The notes under the pieces: model-generated
Databases searched by the model: none
The model's input: only the letters and a program-made list of their open reading frames with translations
Told to the model about the DNA's origin: nothing
DNA from: Ashinkailepas kermadecensis
Lineage: Eukaryota > Arthropoda > Thecostraca > Neolepadidae
DNA length: 64,000 nucleotides
Reading direction: 5' to 3'
Assembly (NCBI GenBank): GCA_034440615.1
Contig: JAOTOM010003682.1
Location: 1 to 64,000, forward strand
Translations under genes and position numbers: made by a program
Shown here: positions 33,343 to 45,219 of the stretch, piece after piece
Layout: the number at the start of each line of letters is the position of its first letter
Position numbering within the stretch: position 1 is the stretch's first letter

Positions 33343-34860
33343 GAGTATAGGAGGCGTCTCCTCCGGCTATGTGTTGATCAGAGGCGTCAAATGCATTACA
33401 TCAAAATAATCTGCCCGAGAGCCCAGCCGAGACCTGCATGCCTTTTGACGGTTCTTGGGGATATATGCGGGACTTTCAACTCGTCTGCCAGTTGTACAAT
33501 AAAACAGATATATACAGGTGTTAAAAAACCTCATAATGGTAGTCGTCGTGCAATTTGTGAGTCCCATGTCAACATTTCATGTGGCAATCCTGTAATTTGC
33601 ATGGGGCAATCTGAAAATAAACTTCCATATAGTTCCGACATATTTAGCATGCCAATCACTGAAGCAGCAGATTCTCAAACATATTGGTTAATAGCTCAAA
33701 CATCATGATACAGTGTTCAAAAGCAGAGCTTGCAACTGTAGCAAAGTCAAAACAGAATGCTTCCTTGGTTTCACCAGACATCAAGCAATCAGATATTGAT
33801 AATCACGGGTTAGAATGCCCAATGCATGGCAAAAACCAGCAGTGTAACACATAGTTTTAACATGCTCTACCATTCATTTTATTATGCTCGATGAGTAACA
33901 TACCTCATTTGTTTCAAGTTTGATATGACTATTTACTTTAAAAAGCAAGCCTTCTCTCGCAAAGTAATATTTTCCTTATATGCGCAGGCTTCCATTGTTG
34001 ACAGGAAGATTCGACAACAAAGCATCTTTCAAAATGCACGCATTAAAACTAACCTTCCCAATTCAAAGAAAAAAGCGACTTCCGACCATAGGCATGACCT
34101 GCAACCCATTGCACCCACATGCAATACTTTAATCATTCCACTATTCGATTCACAATTCAAATCTCAACATCTTCAATTTGCAAATGTCATATTAAGTCCT
34201 CCACAAGCCATATTCCATATTAAAATTATCTACTCTACAACCACCGGTTGTGCAGCTTTTGCTCTGGATATTACGCTCCATAGCATGCGCACCGGAGGAG
34301 GGGGGGGGGGGGCTTCCGATGACCCATGCTGTTTTTCGACGATATCTGATACAGGGGTAGCTTTTTTAAATAAAATCTTGTGCCGAGAGTAAATTTTGAG
34401 GTACGGACTTGGGGAAGACATACGTAGGGCTTGCTGAAACCGCTGTCGTACGATAAGTTGTCGCCGATTTGCTGCTTGTAAGCCCGTTCTCAATAAAGGG
34501 CAAGTAACGACCATTGCGTTTTCGGACAAGTTGTAGCGAAGTCAGGTCTGATGTAGACAAATCACAGTCAGGAGAACACGACTCACCTGTGGTAGCCATG
34601 CTCGATGGCTTTCTTATTTCATTTCATTTCACTTACCCCTAGCCACAGGAAAAGGGTACAAACGTGTCCGTCAACTTTTAATTCATCCTTAAAACTGCTA
34701 GCAAAATCGAGGTAGCATGACCTGCTGGCCAGAAACTCCAAGTTACACGGCTTGACCGCTGCAGTCAGCTGGCTGATAATAGACATAGTAACCATGTAGC
34801 GATCGGTTAGCAGCTTCATATATTAAATCAGGTAAAGACAGATATTGGAGAATGTAGTAT
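33343..34860. other. No gene supported
   Basis: Short open frames at 33337-33708, 33925-34392 and 34230-34599 show no recognised domain. A poly-G run lies at 34298-34311. Confidence 0.4.
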
Positions 34861-34880
34861 TATATGTATTGTAATTGCAG

Positions 34881-35152
34881 CACGAACTTTTGCTCCTGTA
34901 CAGAGGTGGAACAAGTCGTCTGCCTGTCGCCCACGGAAAATTGCTGTTCAGGATCTAATGCAGGGTGTCCGGACCATGCCGGGCTGAGCGAATTCGGCTT
35001 GGATTTGTTGGTGGCTGGCTGTTTTGGTGGTTATTTGCCTCGGGTCCACCTCTTCAACCGCTCCGACGTCACCTTCAACCCTGCTGCGGTCCGTTGCCAC
35101 CACTGCACGAATTTATACAGGCGAGTCCAGGCCCCTTTCTATCACCTGTCCA
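34881..35152 (+). CDS. Possible exon, cysteine-rich, unrecognised
   Basis: An acceptor-like TTGCAG ends at about 34880 and a strong donor CAC|GTGAGT lies at about 35153. One frame between them is open and reads a Cys-rich start (about nine Cys in the first 45 residues) followed by FGGYLPRVHLFNRSDVTFNP and VRCHHCTNLYRRVQAPFYH. The other two frames are also largely open, so the choice of frame is weak. No family recognised and no partner exons found. Confidence 0.2.
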
Positions 35153-35159
35153 CGTGAGT

Positions 35160-36832
35160 GTGCCCGGCGAGGTGTGGGCTTGGGGTGTGGCGTGGCACTG
35201 ATGGATCGATATGATACATGTGCATGACGTTGATACTGCCATCGCCGCCGGCGCTCGTCAATTTACGGGACCCACCCGTGGACCATCATATAACACAACA
35301 CATCAATCACCCACTAACTACCCCCACCTCCACAAAATCGACATCTCAGAGCAGCGAGATGCAAGCGCAACCCGGGCAATATCCTAGGCAGTGATGTTTC
35401 TGACAGCTGAATACTGGACCTAAATTCGAACTAATTCCACTGGTCCATAAAACTACTCCTTTAAGCATTCATACAACAGTCGTTCGCTTCTTTCATTCCA
35501 TACGATCATTCAGTTTTTTGTAAGTATAGTTCGCCCACGATTTCCCCCTCCAGTGTTGCGTAGGCATTTAATGAGTCGTACTTCCCTTTCACTGGGGACT
35601 TGGTCAGTCCAGAATGCGCATTACTTACCCGCTCCTAGGTCCTGCCTGCAAACGGCTGACGCAACTCCCACTAATTACATGATTTGTGTCTATTTTAGTT
35701 ACTGCCGCAAAGCTTATCAAAACTGGCCTCCAGAATGTACAAGCTACAGCTAAGCAATCACTATTCCGTTGTGACACATGGGTGTGGCGTTTTGTTTTGT
35801 TTTGGTGTTTTGTCGTTCTACTAGGAAAGTAAATACCGCTAAGACATCAATGGTTATCTTCGAACCCCGTCCAATGCTTCATGGTGTACTAAGCACGACG
35901 GCTGGATTCGGGGTACAGTCATCAACGAGTCCTCGTATGCACATCCTGGGTTTAATCATGGATGAACTTTTAAAGAGCAAAATAACCACATTGGCACCGT
36001 TGTTGGCAAATATACCTAGTGTACCAATCATTACTGTCAGATTCGGGGGAGGGGACAGTCATTAACGGGCTGGCTATTACCCCTTTTATACAGTATTATC
36101 ATAGCCGTTAACTTGATCACCTCCCCGCTTCAATGACCCTAAGGTTTAACTTTAAGCATTAACGGGAATTTGTCAAACGCCTCATTTGCAAGAAACTTTG
36201 CAACAAATCCCTGAGATCACGATATATCCTTCAGAATTATGTCTCCAAACCAAATGCATTTAAGTTCAGGCCACTTGCCGCACTATGGCGTTGGTGCTGT
36301 ACTCTGAGTTACATGCTTGCAAACTTGATCACATTTCATTTGCATTGTCCAATATACACCGAATCTGAAAGCGGGTCTGGTAAATCTCAGCATAGGTCAG
36401 GTCAGAGAGGCGAAATCACAACCATGCATTTATTTGGAGTCACCAAACTCCGTTCACTGCCACCGACCTTCACACCAGAGGTGAAAAACCTGCTGCTCGG
36501 CCACGAGCGTGGGTGGCAGATATTTGAAAAATATATCCAGTTGTGGTTACAACTTACGGTACCGTGTTATCATTGAGCATGGATTATATTTATCATCAGG
36601 CCGTTTTGCTTCTTAACATATCCAGCCAATTTGTTTTTCCTAATCATCTAGACATGTATGTACTCATCTTGCTTCAGTACATGTATCAGAAGCGTACGGA
36701 AGCAATTTAGTAGCTATGATCGAGGGGACAGGGGGGGGCGAAAAAAACGCTACCACTCGAGGTAAAGTGCATAGGTTTTAACATTGCCGTGATAAGCCTT
36801 ATCACCTACGAATTGTCCCGTCCCCGTCCATA
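35160..36832. other. Intergenic; possible RT relic at 35830-36020
   Basis: The frame at 35778-36065 includes KVNTAKTSMVIFEP, then MHILGLIMDELLKSKI. The spacing is reminiscent of the thumb of LINE reverse transcriptases (K-T-x-M-V-F then LG-x-x-x-D/E), but the match is weak. Otherwise there are short frames only; a poly-G run lies at about 36731. Confidence 0.25.
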
Positions 36833-37669
36833 GATTGACCCCGATGCAACAGTTCCGTTTTCCGGGCGCAGTTTGTGGTGCGTGGCACGGCTCACATCAC
36901 AGGTAACGAGATATGGCTGACATCACGTGAAAGCCCCAAATGTTGGCTATCCGTCGTACAAAATTTGCTTGCGGTCGGGGCAACGTGCTGCGCGTGCGCG
37001 TCACAGGGGTCCTGAGAGAACGGGTGTCCGGTGAATCACCGGCCGCCCGTAGGAATAGCATGTAAAACTAAGATTTTTCGTCATGAAAATCACCAATTTT
37101 AACGCTCCCCATGGATCCGATTCAGACCCTCATATATCGACAACCAATGGACCGATCGACATCAAACCAACACCTCAGTGTTGCCACGACAATTGTCAAT
37201 ATTGCCGTGGCAACCGTTTCCGAGTCACGCGCCACGCGCACGCAAGGGGGTGTGGAAAGCGGAAGCGACGTTTTTTTTTAACGTTTTTCACGATTGGGTT
37301 TTGTTCTCGGAAACGGCTAAACTTGGCGACTTGTCGTCACTTTCACCTCATGGCCCAATGTACCGGCTACAATTTTCCAATTGGCGATCAGTGGCTGCAG
37401 TGTGTGCGGGCGCCGTCATCATGACACGGGCTGCACGTGTTTCGGTCCGTGAAAAATGCTCGGCTTTCCACTGTCTCCACACCACTGTCGAATGACATTT
37501 CGCGGATAAAGTTGTATGCGCGGATAGCCCCACTCTTTGTGATGCTCAAAGTACCTTCGGATTTTACCCATCGCAAATAGTTCGGTTGCAATCGTCGATG
37601 CCCGCAACCGTTACCAGACGTTCCAGAGATTGAACCCGACGCAGCAGTTCCGTTTTCCGGCGCAGTTTG
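36833..37669. repeat. ~42-bp near-identical direct repeats bracketing ~750 bp
   Basis: The segment ending GCAGTTCCGTTTTCCGG(G)CGCAGTTTGT occurs at about 36833-36874 and 37628-37669. Between them a minus-strand frame (37607-37419) contains TIATELFAMGKIRRY, whose nucleotide counterpart recurs at 62440-62490, so this is part of a dispersed family. Confidence 0.6.
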
Positions 37670-38140
37670 TTTTCAAAGCTTGTTTTATTGTGTACGTATC
37701 TACCTAATAAGTATCAAGGCGCTGCTGAAGCTGAAGTTGTGTATGTTTGCGTAAGTGGTGTTTCGTCTCTGAGAGTCAGGACAAGTATTGGAAACATGGC
37801 CTTGTCTTTGATTTTGGCCGCCCAGAATATTATTATCTCCGGGAAGTTATCCACTCCTTTTTTTCCAAAAGATGAATTGAGGTTGACAATGACTGTCATC
37901 TCCTCGCTGATTGGTCATGATCATAGGAACATGGAAGCACGGAACATGACCGTGAAAAGTACAAAAATACTTTTTGATGTCAGAAATATACCACATCATT
38001 CTCTAACTTGGAATGCTACACAATTTTCCTCTCATAATCCAGGATTCATGTTAAAAGAAAAGTCTTCAAAGCCCTCTGCTCCATACCAACCTGAAATGCC
38101 ACTTAATTCTCCTGTCAAATTCCAGAATTCCAAGACATAA
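37667..38140 (+). CDS. Unrecognised 157-codon open frame
   Basis: Begins with a hydrophobic start (MFSKLVLLCTYL) and continues through MALSLILAAQNIIISG to a Pro/Ser/Lys-rich end. Several internal Met codons (e.g. MALSLILAAQ at 37796) could be starts. No domain recognised. Adjacent downstream is a zinc-finger-like frame in a different phase; the two may or may not belong together. Confidence 0.25.
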   Translation: MFSKLVLLCTYLPNKYQGAAEAEVVYVCVSGVSSLRVRTSIGNMALSLILAAQNIIISGKLSTPFFPKDELRLTMTVISSLIGHDHRNMEARNMTVKSTKILFDVRNIPHHSLTWNATQFSSHNPGFMLKEKSSKPSAPYQPEMPLNSPVKFQNSKT

Positions 38141-38167
38141 ATCCAACCCTGGTCATACCTAACTGAA

Positions 38168-38464
38168 GTGACACTTGGAAGAAACCTTAGTGCAATACAT
38201 GCCCAAGGTGTGAGTGCTAATATGACACCACCATCACGAGAAAAGGTGCTTTGTGGCTATCCTGGCTGCAAATTTAATGGTGAGTCAAGATCGTTGAAAA
38301 GGCATATGAAGGCAAAGCATGCCGGTTTACCCATCCGGCTGAAAAACACTGCCTTTGGAGAAGGAGGCCGGTGGCAGTCATGGCACATTGTTGCAGGAAG
38401 TGCAGGCAAGACGGAATGTATTTCTACTAACCAACATCATGTCTGCAAAATATGGCAATCTTAA
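38168..38464 (+). CDS. Short ORF with one C2H2-like zinc finger
   Basis: Residues ~28-55 read VLCGYPGCKFNGES then RSLKRHMKAKHAG: Cys-x4-Cys, 11 residues, His-x4-His. This is close to the classic C2H2 pattern (normally x12) with the usual Leu and basic helix positions. A single finger with a basic helix suggests nucleic acid binding, either a host gene exon or a transposon-encoded protein. The start (38168 or the Met at 38221) cannot be fixed. C-terminal to the finger the sequence is Gly/Trp-containing and then degenerates. Confidence 0.4.
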   Translation: MTLGRNLSAIHAQGVSANMTPPSREKVLCGYPGCKFNGESRSLKRHMKAKHAGLPIRLKNTAFGEGGRWQSWHIVAGSAGKTECISTNQHHVCKIWQS

Positions 38465-39480
38465 GTGGATTTTTTTATATGCAGGCAAAAATACTATGAG
38501 ACCTCATGAATTTTTTGGTGCTAATTTTCTTCTCTGGAGGGGGCGGGGAGTCAATTACCCAGCCATATAAAGCTGTTTGGTACAGTATTTTATGCACAAT
38601 ATTTATCCGTCTAACATATCATGTCAGCCATATTTCCACTCTGCAGACTTGTGGAATCCTTATCATGACAAAGAAAGTTTGGTTCTTCTAATATGAGCCT
38701 TTGTTATTTTAATAATTTCATCTGGTCACTTCCATGGGTTTGATTTATTTGGGTCAGGTCCCATGTTTTGTCATAAGCAGGACTTGTTGCATTGACAAAA
38801 AGTGTTATTAATTATTGCAAACCAATGCAAAATATGACCTATGACACTCTGTCCTTGATATTGGTGCTATAGTATAAGGGAATTCAAGTTGTATTGGTAA
38901 ATTTCATTTTCAAGGATTCATTGGATTTGGAGAACAGCATGTTTCAATACCATGTTCATCAGCATGATTAAGATGATGTGACCACTGATTCTCATCAGAA
39001 ATGCTTATGTTTATTTGGAAAGCAAAATAATGTACTACTATTTTTTAATATCTTACATAGCCTAGCCTCGTTTACCCTACCTCCTTTTAAATTGTTTCTT
39101 CAATATAGGCACAATTTGTGTTCAATAATAAAAAAATGTTAAGAAACCTGACCTGGCCTTACATTTTTTCAGAAAAAAACCTACTTTTGCCTGAAATAAA
39201 ATGAGCACGTTTTCACAATAAAAGTCTAACCTGTTGTTACACTAAAGCATTCTTCTTTGTTCTATTTCAGCATCATCGTCGATATTTAGCGCTCGCACAC
39301 ATGCGTACGAGTCTTACTGTGAGCCATCAACATGTGACAGCCTGGTGGTGTTAGATATTCTGTAGGTGACAGGCTGGACACATTTTTTCACCTCGGCTTC
39401 ACACTGTCATTAACACATACGCTACCAATTAGAAAAGAAAGTAAGACAATATATGCATCTGCTGTCCGGGGCGAACACTA
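38465..39480. repeat. AT-rich, dispersed repeat copy
   Basis: 38940-39010 contains CCATGTTCATCAGCATGATTAAGATGATG, matching the family at 5465-5515 and, inverted, 6050-6100. No gene seen. Confidence 0.45.
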
Positions 39481-40250
39481 TCTCTATTTACATACCTATG
39501 CACATACTATGGGTAACGACTCGCACCCATCCCTCTCGCTGGAAGTCGCCGGCGCTTGTTGGGTTGGCTGAGCTGGGATGGTGGTGATGGCGGGTGAGGA
39601 TCCATAACGCCAGCCAACACTGACATGGCGATGGTGGGTGGCGGGTGGCCTCGGCTCGGTTCTTCAGCTGCTCCATCCAATAGTGCCGCCATCGTGCTTC
39701 ACTGTTGGACGTCCACGAGAGTGTGCCGGTACGGCGTCCACAGCCGCGCGTCCGATAGTTCTGCCCTCACCGTGGCGCGACCAAGAGCCTCTCGTCTTCC
39801 ATCGCTTTCGGCTGTATGCACACTACGTTCTCTTTCTTCCATTTTATTTTTAGCCTGAATGATCCAGAACTTGTGTGGAACTCTAGCCTCTGATCCCGCT
39901 TCTACCCCGGGCCGGTCAGCTCTCCTCCCGTCGCAGCTTCCTCAATGCTCTCCCTTTCCGGTCGAGCAGCGTGACCGTGAGTTAACGATGGGTCAGTCCT
40001 TTTCATTAGGGTGTTCGGGACATAGCCTGCCGCCTGTTAGTGGGTAGCTATGACGACTTTGGCGCAGAAAACCCAGCTGCGCGATCCTGTCCGTGGCCTG
40101 TTTTGTTGTTTAATCCTGTTGGCGTCAGCCGCAGCTGCCATCTTGACACGCTGGGGAGGGGGACGTCCGGCCATGTCGCTCGGATGCCGGTTTCTGATCG
40201 ACCGTCCAAACGTCTTGGGAAAATGTAAGACTTCGTACACTATCACCTAG
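39481..40250. other. GC-rich island with a possible first coding exon
   Basis: CpG content is visibly higher than in the flanks between about 39530 and 40210. On the plus strand ATG at 40050 opens a frame with a hydrophobic segment GLFCCLILLASAAAAIL, like a signal anchor, followed by a donor AAAT|GTAAGA near 40224. This could be the first exon of a gene running right, but no following exon was found before the satellite at 40.7 kb. Alternative frames at 39625-39858 have no features. Confidence 0.25.
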
Positions 40251-40703
40251 CATGATGTATATGATCCCTGCCATGGCTGGAGATCTCTCACCAAACCAGG
40301 TGGCTCTGGGTTATACAATTTTCAGATCGAACAGGAAAAATAAGAAAATGACATTAACAGGGTACTAAACACGGTGGTCAGGACCCTTCCGACGAACCCG
40401 AGATCTTGAGCCATGGTCCTTACCCCAAAACACACCGTGATGTTGAACAAAATTGCTATTTCAGTGGAACTCAAAGAGTGAGACCAACGCTTCATGATAG
40501 TTCAGTGCAAAAACGCAAATAGACGCGGTACTGACGGGCATGTCTGCGAGAATATATATCAAGAAATAGAGAAGAAGAATGGAAGTGAAAAGAGAGAAGA
40601 AATCTCTTATTCCGTTATTGGTCATGCAGTTTCGATTTCGATCTGGGATCGGTAGCCTCCTGCACTTGTGAAATTCTAGCAGTCATTCTGGCCTGATGCT
40701 GCC

Positions 40704-41645
40704 GGCTGTCGTCAGTCGTCTGTCTAACTAGTGGCACCTTTCTGCAGTCGTCAGTCGTCTGTCTAACTAGTGGCACCTTTCTGCAGTCGTCAGTCGTCTG
40801 TCTAACTAGTGGCACCTTTCTGCAGTCGTCAGTCGTCTGTCTAACTAGTGGCACCTTTCTGCAGTCGTCAGTCGTCTGTCTAACTAGTGGCACCTTTCTG
40901 CTGTCGTCAGTCGTCTGTCTAACTAGTGGCAACTTTCTGCAGTCGTCAGTCGTCTGTCTAACTAGTGGCACCTTTCTGCAGTCGTCAGTCGTCTGTCTAA
41001 CTAGTGGCAACTTTCTGCAGTCGTCAGTCGTCTGTCTAACTAGTGGCAACTTTCTGCAGTCGTCAGTCGTCTGTCTAACTAGTGGCACCTTTCTGCAGTC
41101 GTCAGTCGTCTGTCTAACTAGTGGCACCTTTCTGCAGTCGTCAGTCGTCTGTCTAACTAGTGGCACCTTTCTGCTGTCGTCAGTCGTCTGTCTAACTAGT
41201 GGCACCTTTCTGCAGTCGTCAGTCGTCTGTCTAACTAGTGGCACCTTTCTGCAGTCGTCAGTCGTCTGTCTAACTAGTGGCACCTTTCTGCTGTCGTCAG
41301 TCGTCTGTCTAACTAGTGGCACCTTTCTGCTGTCGTCAGTCGTCTGTCTAACTAGTGGCACCTTTCTGCAGTCGTCAGTCGTCTGTCTAACTAGTGGCAC
41401 CTTTCTGCTGTCGTCAGTCGTCTGTCTAACTAGTGGCACCTTTCTGCTGTCGTCAGTCGTCTGTCTAACTAGTGGCACCTTTCTGCTGTCGTCAGTCGTC
41501 TGTCTAACTAGTGGCACCTTTCTGCTGTCGTCAGTCGTCTGTCTAACTAGTGGCACCTTTCTGCAGTCGTCAGTCGTCTGTCTAACTAGTGGCACCTTTC
41601 TGCTGTCGTCAATCGTCTGTCTAACTAGTGGCACCTTTCTGCATT
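40704..41645. repeat. 39-bp minisatellite, 24 copies
   Basis: Unit CTGTCTAACTAGTGGCACCTTTCTGC(A/T)GTCGTCAGT..., period 39 bp, with only a few variable positions. Because 39 is divisible by three, one minus-strand frame (40615-41742, 375 codons) stays open and reads 24 copies of a 13-residue unit, RK(V/L)PLVRQTTDD(C/S). Variation is confined to C/S and V/L plus one T-to-I change near the upstream edge. No signal peptide, splice context or non-repeat domain supports translation. Confidence 0.95.
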
Positions 41646-42003
41646 GGAGAAAATATTGCAAATGCTGAAAAAAAAGAACTGAAGAAATTATTGGTAATGC
41701 ATTGCTACAAAGGTCATCAATGGCTAAACTAGAACTAACCAATAGACTACTTCATTATGCATTGTCTGATTATCACACTGAGTTATTTCAGGATCCATGA
41801 AGGAGTTATTCTAGGATAGTGGGCCTATGACGATTGAAGAGTGATGTGCTTCAAATGCGTTGCATGATAAAATGTTTGCCATCATATTATTATAAAAAAT
41901 AATGTAGGAATTTGGATACAAGTATTGGTCACAGGGATCTTGATGATGGGGATAGTCAGATATGACTGGTTCATATTTGAACTTGTCGAATCCTATCACT
42001 GAA

Positions 42004-42308
42004 TATGTATATACAATATGTATATACAATATGTATATACAATATGTATATACAATATGTATATACAATATGTATATACAATATGTATATACAATATGTA
42101 TATACAATATGTATATACAATATGTATATACATGATTACATGTTATAAATATGTATATACAATATGTATATACAATATGTATATACAATATGTATATACA
42201 ATATGTATATACAATATGTATATACAATATGTATATACAATATGTATATACATTATGTATATACAATATGTATATACAATATGTATATACAATATGTATA
42301 TACAATAC
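42004..42308. repeat. 13-bp palindromic satellite
   Basis: Unit ATGTATATACAAT repeated ~22 times with one interruption (42133-42150). Each unit contains the perfect palindrome TGTATATACA, so the array is nearly self-complementary and all frames on both strands are Tyr/Ile-rich artefacts. Confidence 0.95.
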
Positions 42309-43277
42309 AGCAACTAAAATTACACATTGATCATTTCCAGAGGCGAATGATACCACGGATTGGCTTCAATTTTCAGTTTTCAACTGCAATTTGTGTCACT
42401 ATTGTACCTGCACCATTTCCGAAGCTGCAGGTAGATGCCTGTGGGCTTTTTCTTTGAACATTTCCTGTGGGATGGCATGTATTTTCAGATTTGTTTGGGT
42501 GGGGCATTGACTTACGAAGTCCAACAAGTGGCAGCTTTACTACATATTGTGACAGTGATGACCAAATGAACCCTGTGAAGCCAAGGCTTCAGTTTTCATG
42601 TGACAAATAACTGAAACTGTCTATCATAATTGTAGTATCATATTCACAACTGTTGTATAACTATGATAGGTCAATGCATATTTCACGGTTTGTCTAAGTG
42701 AAACATCAAACAGTTGCTCAACTAATGAAGTACTAGCAGACTTAGAAGCCCAATTCAACCGCAGCATCCATTTGGAGAAGTCCTGAATCTGCACCAGATG
42801 TTTTCCTTGAACATGCCCGGGTGACTGATGCATGAGGGCTATTTTCAACAAAATGTTTTACCACTTTATTGGTCTCGTTTTACCATTGTATTGGTCTACG
42901 GCTTGCCTGAAGGGACCCGCCAGCATGGTTGGAGTTGCGCTTTGCTATCATGGATGTGGAGAGGACATTGGTTAGATAATTAAATATGGATGATGTTTGT
43001 GTTCAAGCATGTGATATCGGAATCTCAGTTAGCACCTTCCAGTAAAACTCGAAAACTTAATAACAGAGCAGTTCATTGCCATACATAACCGTTCATCCTC
43101 CAAATGAGAAACATGAGAGGATAATTTTCGGCATGATAATGTTCTGGATGTTGAAAATCTAGGAACAGTCTATTTATCCAAATCTGCCTGCCAGCCTTCC
43201 CATTCTCCTCCCGATCCTAACCTATCATTGGCTAGTCTTCTGGATTGATAACTATGCATCCTATCTTGATGCCTTTT
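42309..43277. repeat. Intergenic; dispersed repeat copy at 42900-43180
   Basis: 42900-43180 pairs with 21200-21480 in the same orientation. No gene seen in the rest. Confidence 0.5.
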
Positions 43278-44214
43278 TTAACACGCGCCCTGGAGGGCCT
43301 CTGAGAATTACGCGCACTGGAGGGGGGGGGGCGGATTCCGCCCCCCCCTAAGATCTCGGCTCCTAGTAAAGGCTGGAGGAACGAAATTCGCAGGGTGGAT
43401 GGGAACGGTAGTGAGCTCTATTGTGTGCAATTTTCGTGACCTTAGGTCAATATCTTCAAGGTCAAATGAGGTCAGATTGGCAAAATTTTCCGGTTTTGCG
43501 TGGTTTGGCTTGTCATTGTTATGGATCGCTGTGATTGTGTTTAAATGCTCAAAAATGGGCATCAATGATGTTTTGGACATTACTAATGATGCAATGCAGA
43601 TCATAGACCCAACATTTGACCTCAGGTCACCTATATAGCACCACTTTATCAGGTCAGTTACCTGTTCCAGTTACCGGAACCGGCCGCCCGCCCGACTGCT
43701 CCGTCGGGCAGCTCGGAGCAATCGGCTTCGTGAAGAAGGGAGTGAAGTACATGAATCAAGTATGGAAACGCAATGACAAACAGTACAAATGACAACCAGT
43801 AGTGGTGCATTTATGGCAAAATTCCAGTTGATCAAGTTTGGTTCCATTAACCTGTCATGAACTTGACCTGACTTGACCTTGGTGACCTAACATGACCTTG
43901 AAACTATACAGCATATCAATATGCATCAAACAAGTCCCTAGTGTTGCCTAGAACACTTCCCTTTTGTCAGTATACTGGGAGCGCATCTGCGCCGATTTTT
44001 GTGGTCTGGCGCTATAACATTTTTTTAATTTAGTGGCCCCTAACTTGAAACATTTTCGGGCGATTTCCATTTTTCTTACTTTAAACGACGCGCCGTTCAT
44101 TTTTAAGCAGGTACACCGAAAATCGCGTATATCGACCGGTAAAATCTGCAGTTATTTGCAAAAAACCGAAGGGGTGGGAGGATTTCGCCCCCCCCCCTCC
44201 AGTGCGCGTGTTAA
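43278..44214. mobile_element. TTAA-bounded MITE, copy 2
   Basis: About 937 bp from TTAACACGCGCCCTGGAGGG to CCTCCAGTGCGCGTGTTAA. It is collinear with 4187-5115 at roughly 95% identity by eye, including the inner second terminal motif after the left end. Small indels near 43371 and 43800 shift the internal open frame, so that frame is not conserved. Flanks differ entirely from copy 1, which confirms the boundaries. Confidence 0.75.
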
Positions 44215-45219
44215 GAAATGAGCTCGCCATTGAAATTATAGTCTGGGTATGCGCACCTTGCATGCTTTCTTGATTGTGCAGACAATCACGTTGAAACAAA
44301 TCGAAACAATGCTTAGCTTGATCTTGGAAATATCCAACCAGTGCAAAACACATCTTCGAATCCCAATATCCATCGCCTTCAATTCGTTTCTACAAATAGG
44401 TAGGTAGGTAGGTAGGTGCAACGTGGTCCTTTAACGCGTGCCGCAATCTTTGGGAAAATGAACCGAGGTGCATCTACTGGGCGGTCGATCCAACAATGTC
44501 ATCTGAAGCTTCTCAGATATGCGAAGCCTGTCGCCCACGTACGCTGCCCAGTTGACAACTTTTTTTTTCACATCTGCTCCTATATTCTGCTAGAGCTACC
44601 CTGGTCATATCTCCCTTTCCATAGATATTTAGTCGGAATATTTGTTGAGGTGGCATTTTGGACCAGGGTCCCATGCTAAGCAGAACTTGTTGCGTGGACC
44701 CGCCGTACCATCCGATCCAGGAATTCCAGTTTAACGACAACATTTTGACCAAGAGTTTAGCACTCACCCGGAAATGCTTTGTTAATATAAGCTGCAATGA
44801 TTTGAAACGATTCGTGTTCGTTGCTTACTTGGGCTCCGGGACGCATCGACTGCGTTGGTCATACAGCGCCCCGGCGATATTCGTGTCGGGGTGAGCGTTT
44901 GCTTCACGGGACATCTGACGGTAAATTGTTTCACGATTTTTCATTGCATTAATGGCCAAGCTGATAATAACTGCATCCCAAGTTTCGATTTGGCTGATGT
45001 CAATCAGTGCGTGACGTCATAAGATGAAGGTATGGGAAAAATAAGTACAAAAGATTGAAGGCAGCTTGCCAGACTTACATTTGTGAGGACTGGATTAGCA
45101 GAGATCATATCCAAGCAAGTTCAGTTCGCACGCGAGCTATAGAAAAACAGTTGGCAGGACGTCCCATGCATAGCTGCATTCCTTCACTAGCTGATTATCG
45201 ATTTGATAATCAGTGGCCA
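44215..45219. other. Intergenic
   Basis: A short (TAGG)n-like tract lies at about 44398-44416 (TAGGTAGGTAGGTAGGT). The ~45-bp segment at 44830-44875 ending GACTGCGTTGGTCATACAGCGCCC recurs near 5670-5715. No gene seen. Confidence 0.45.
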
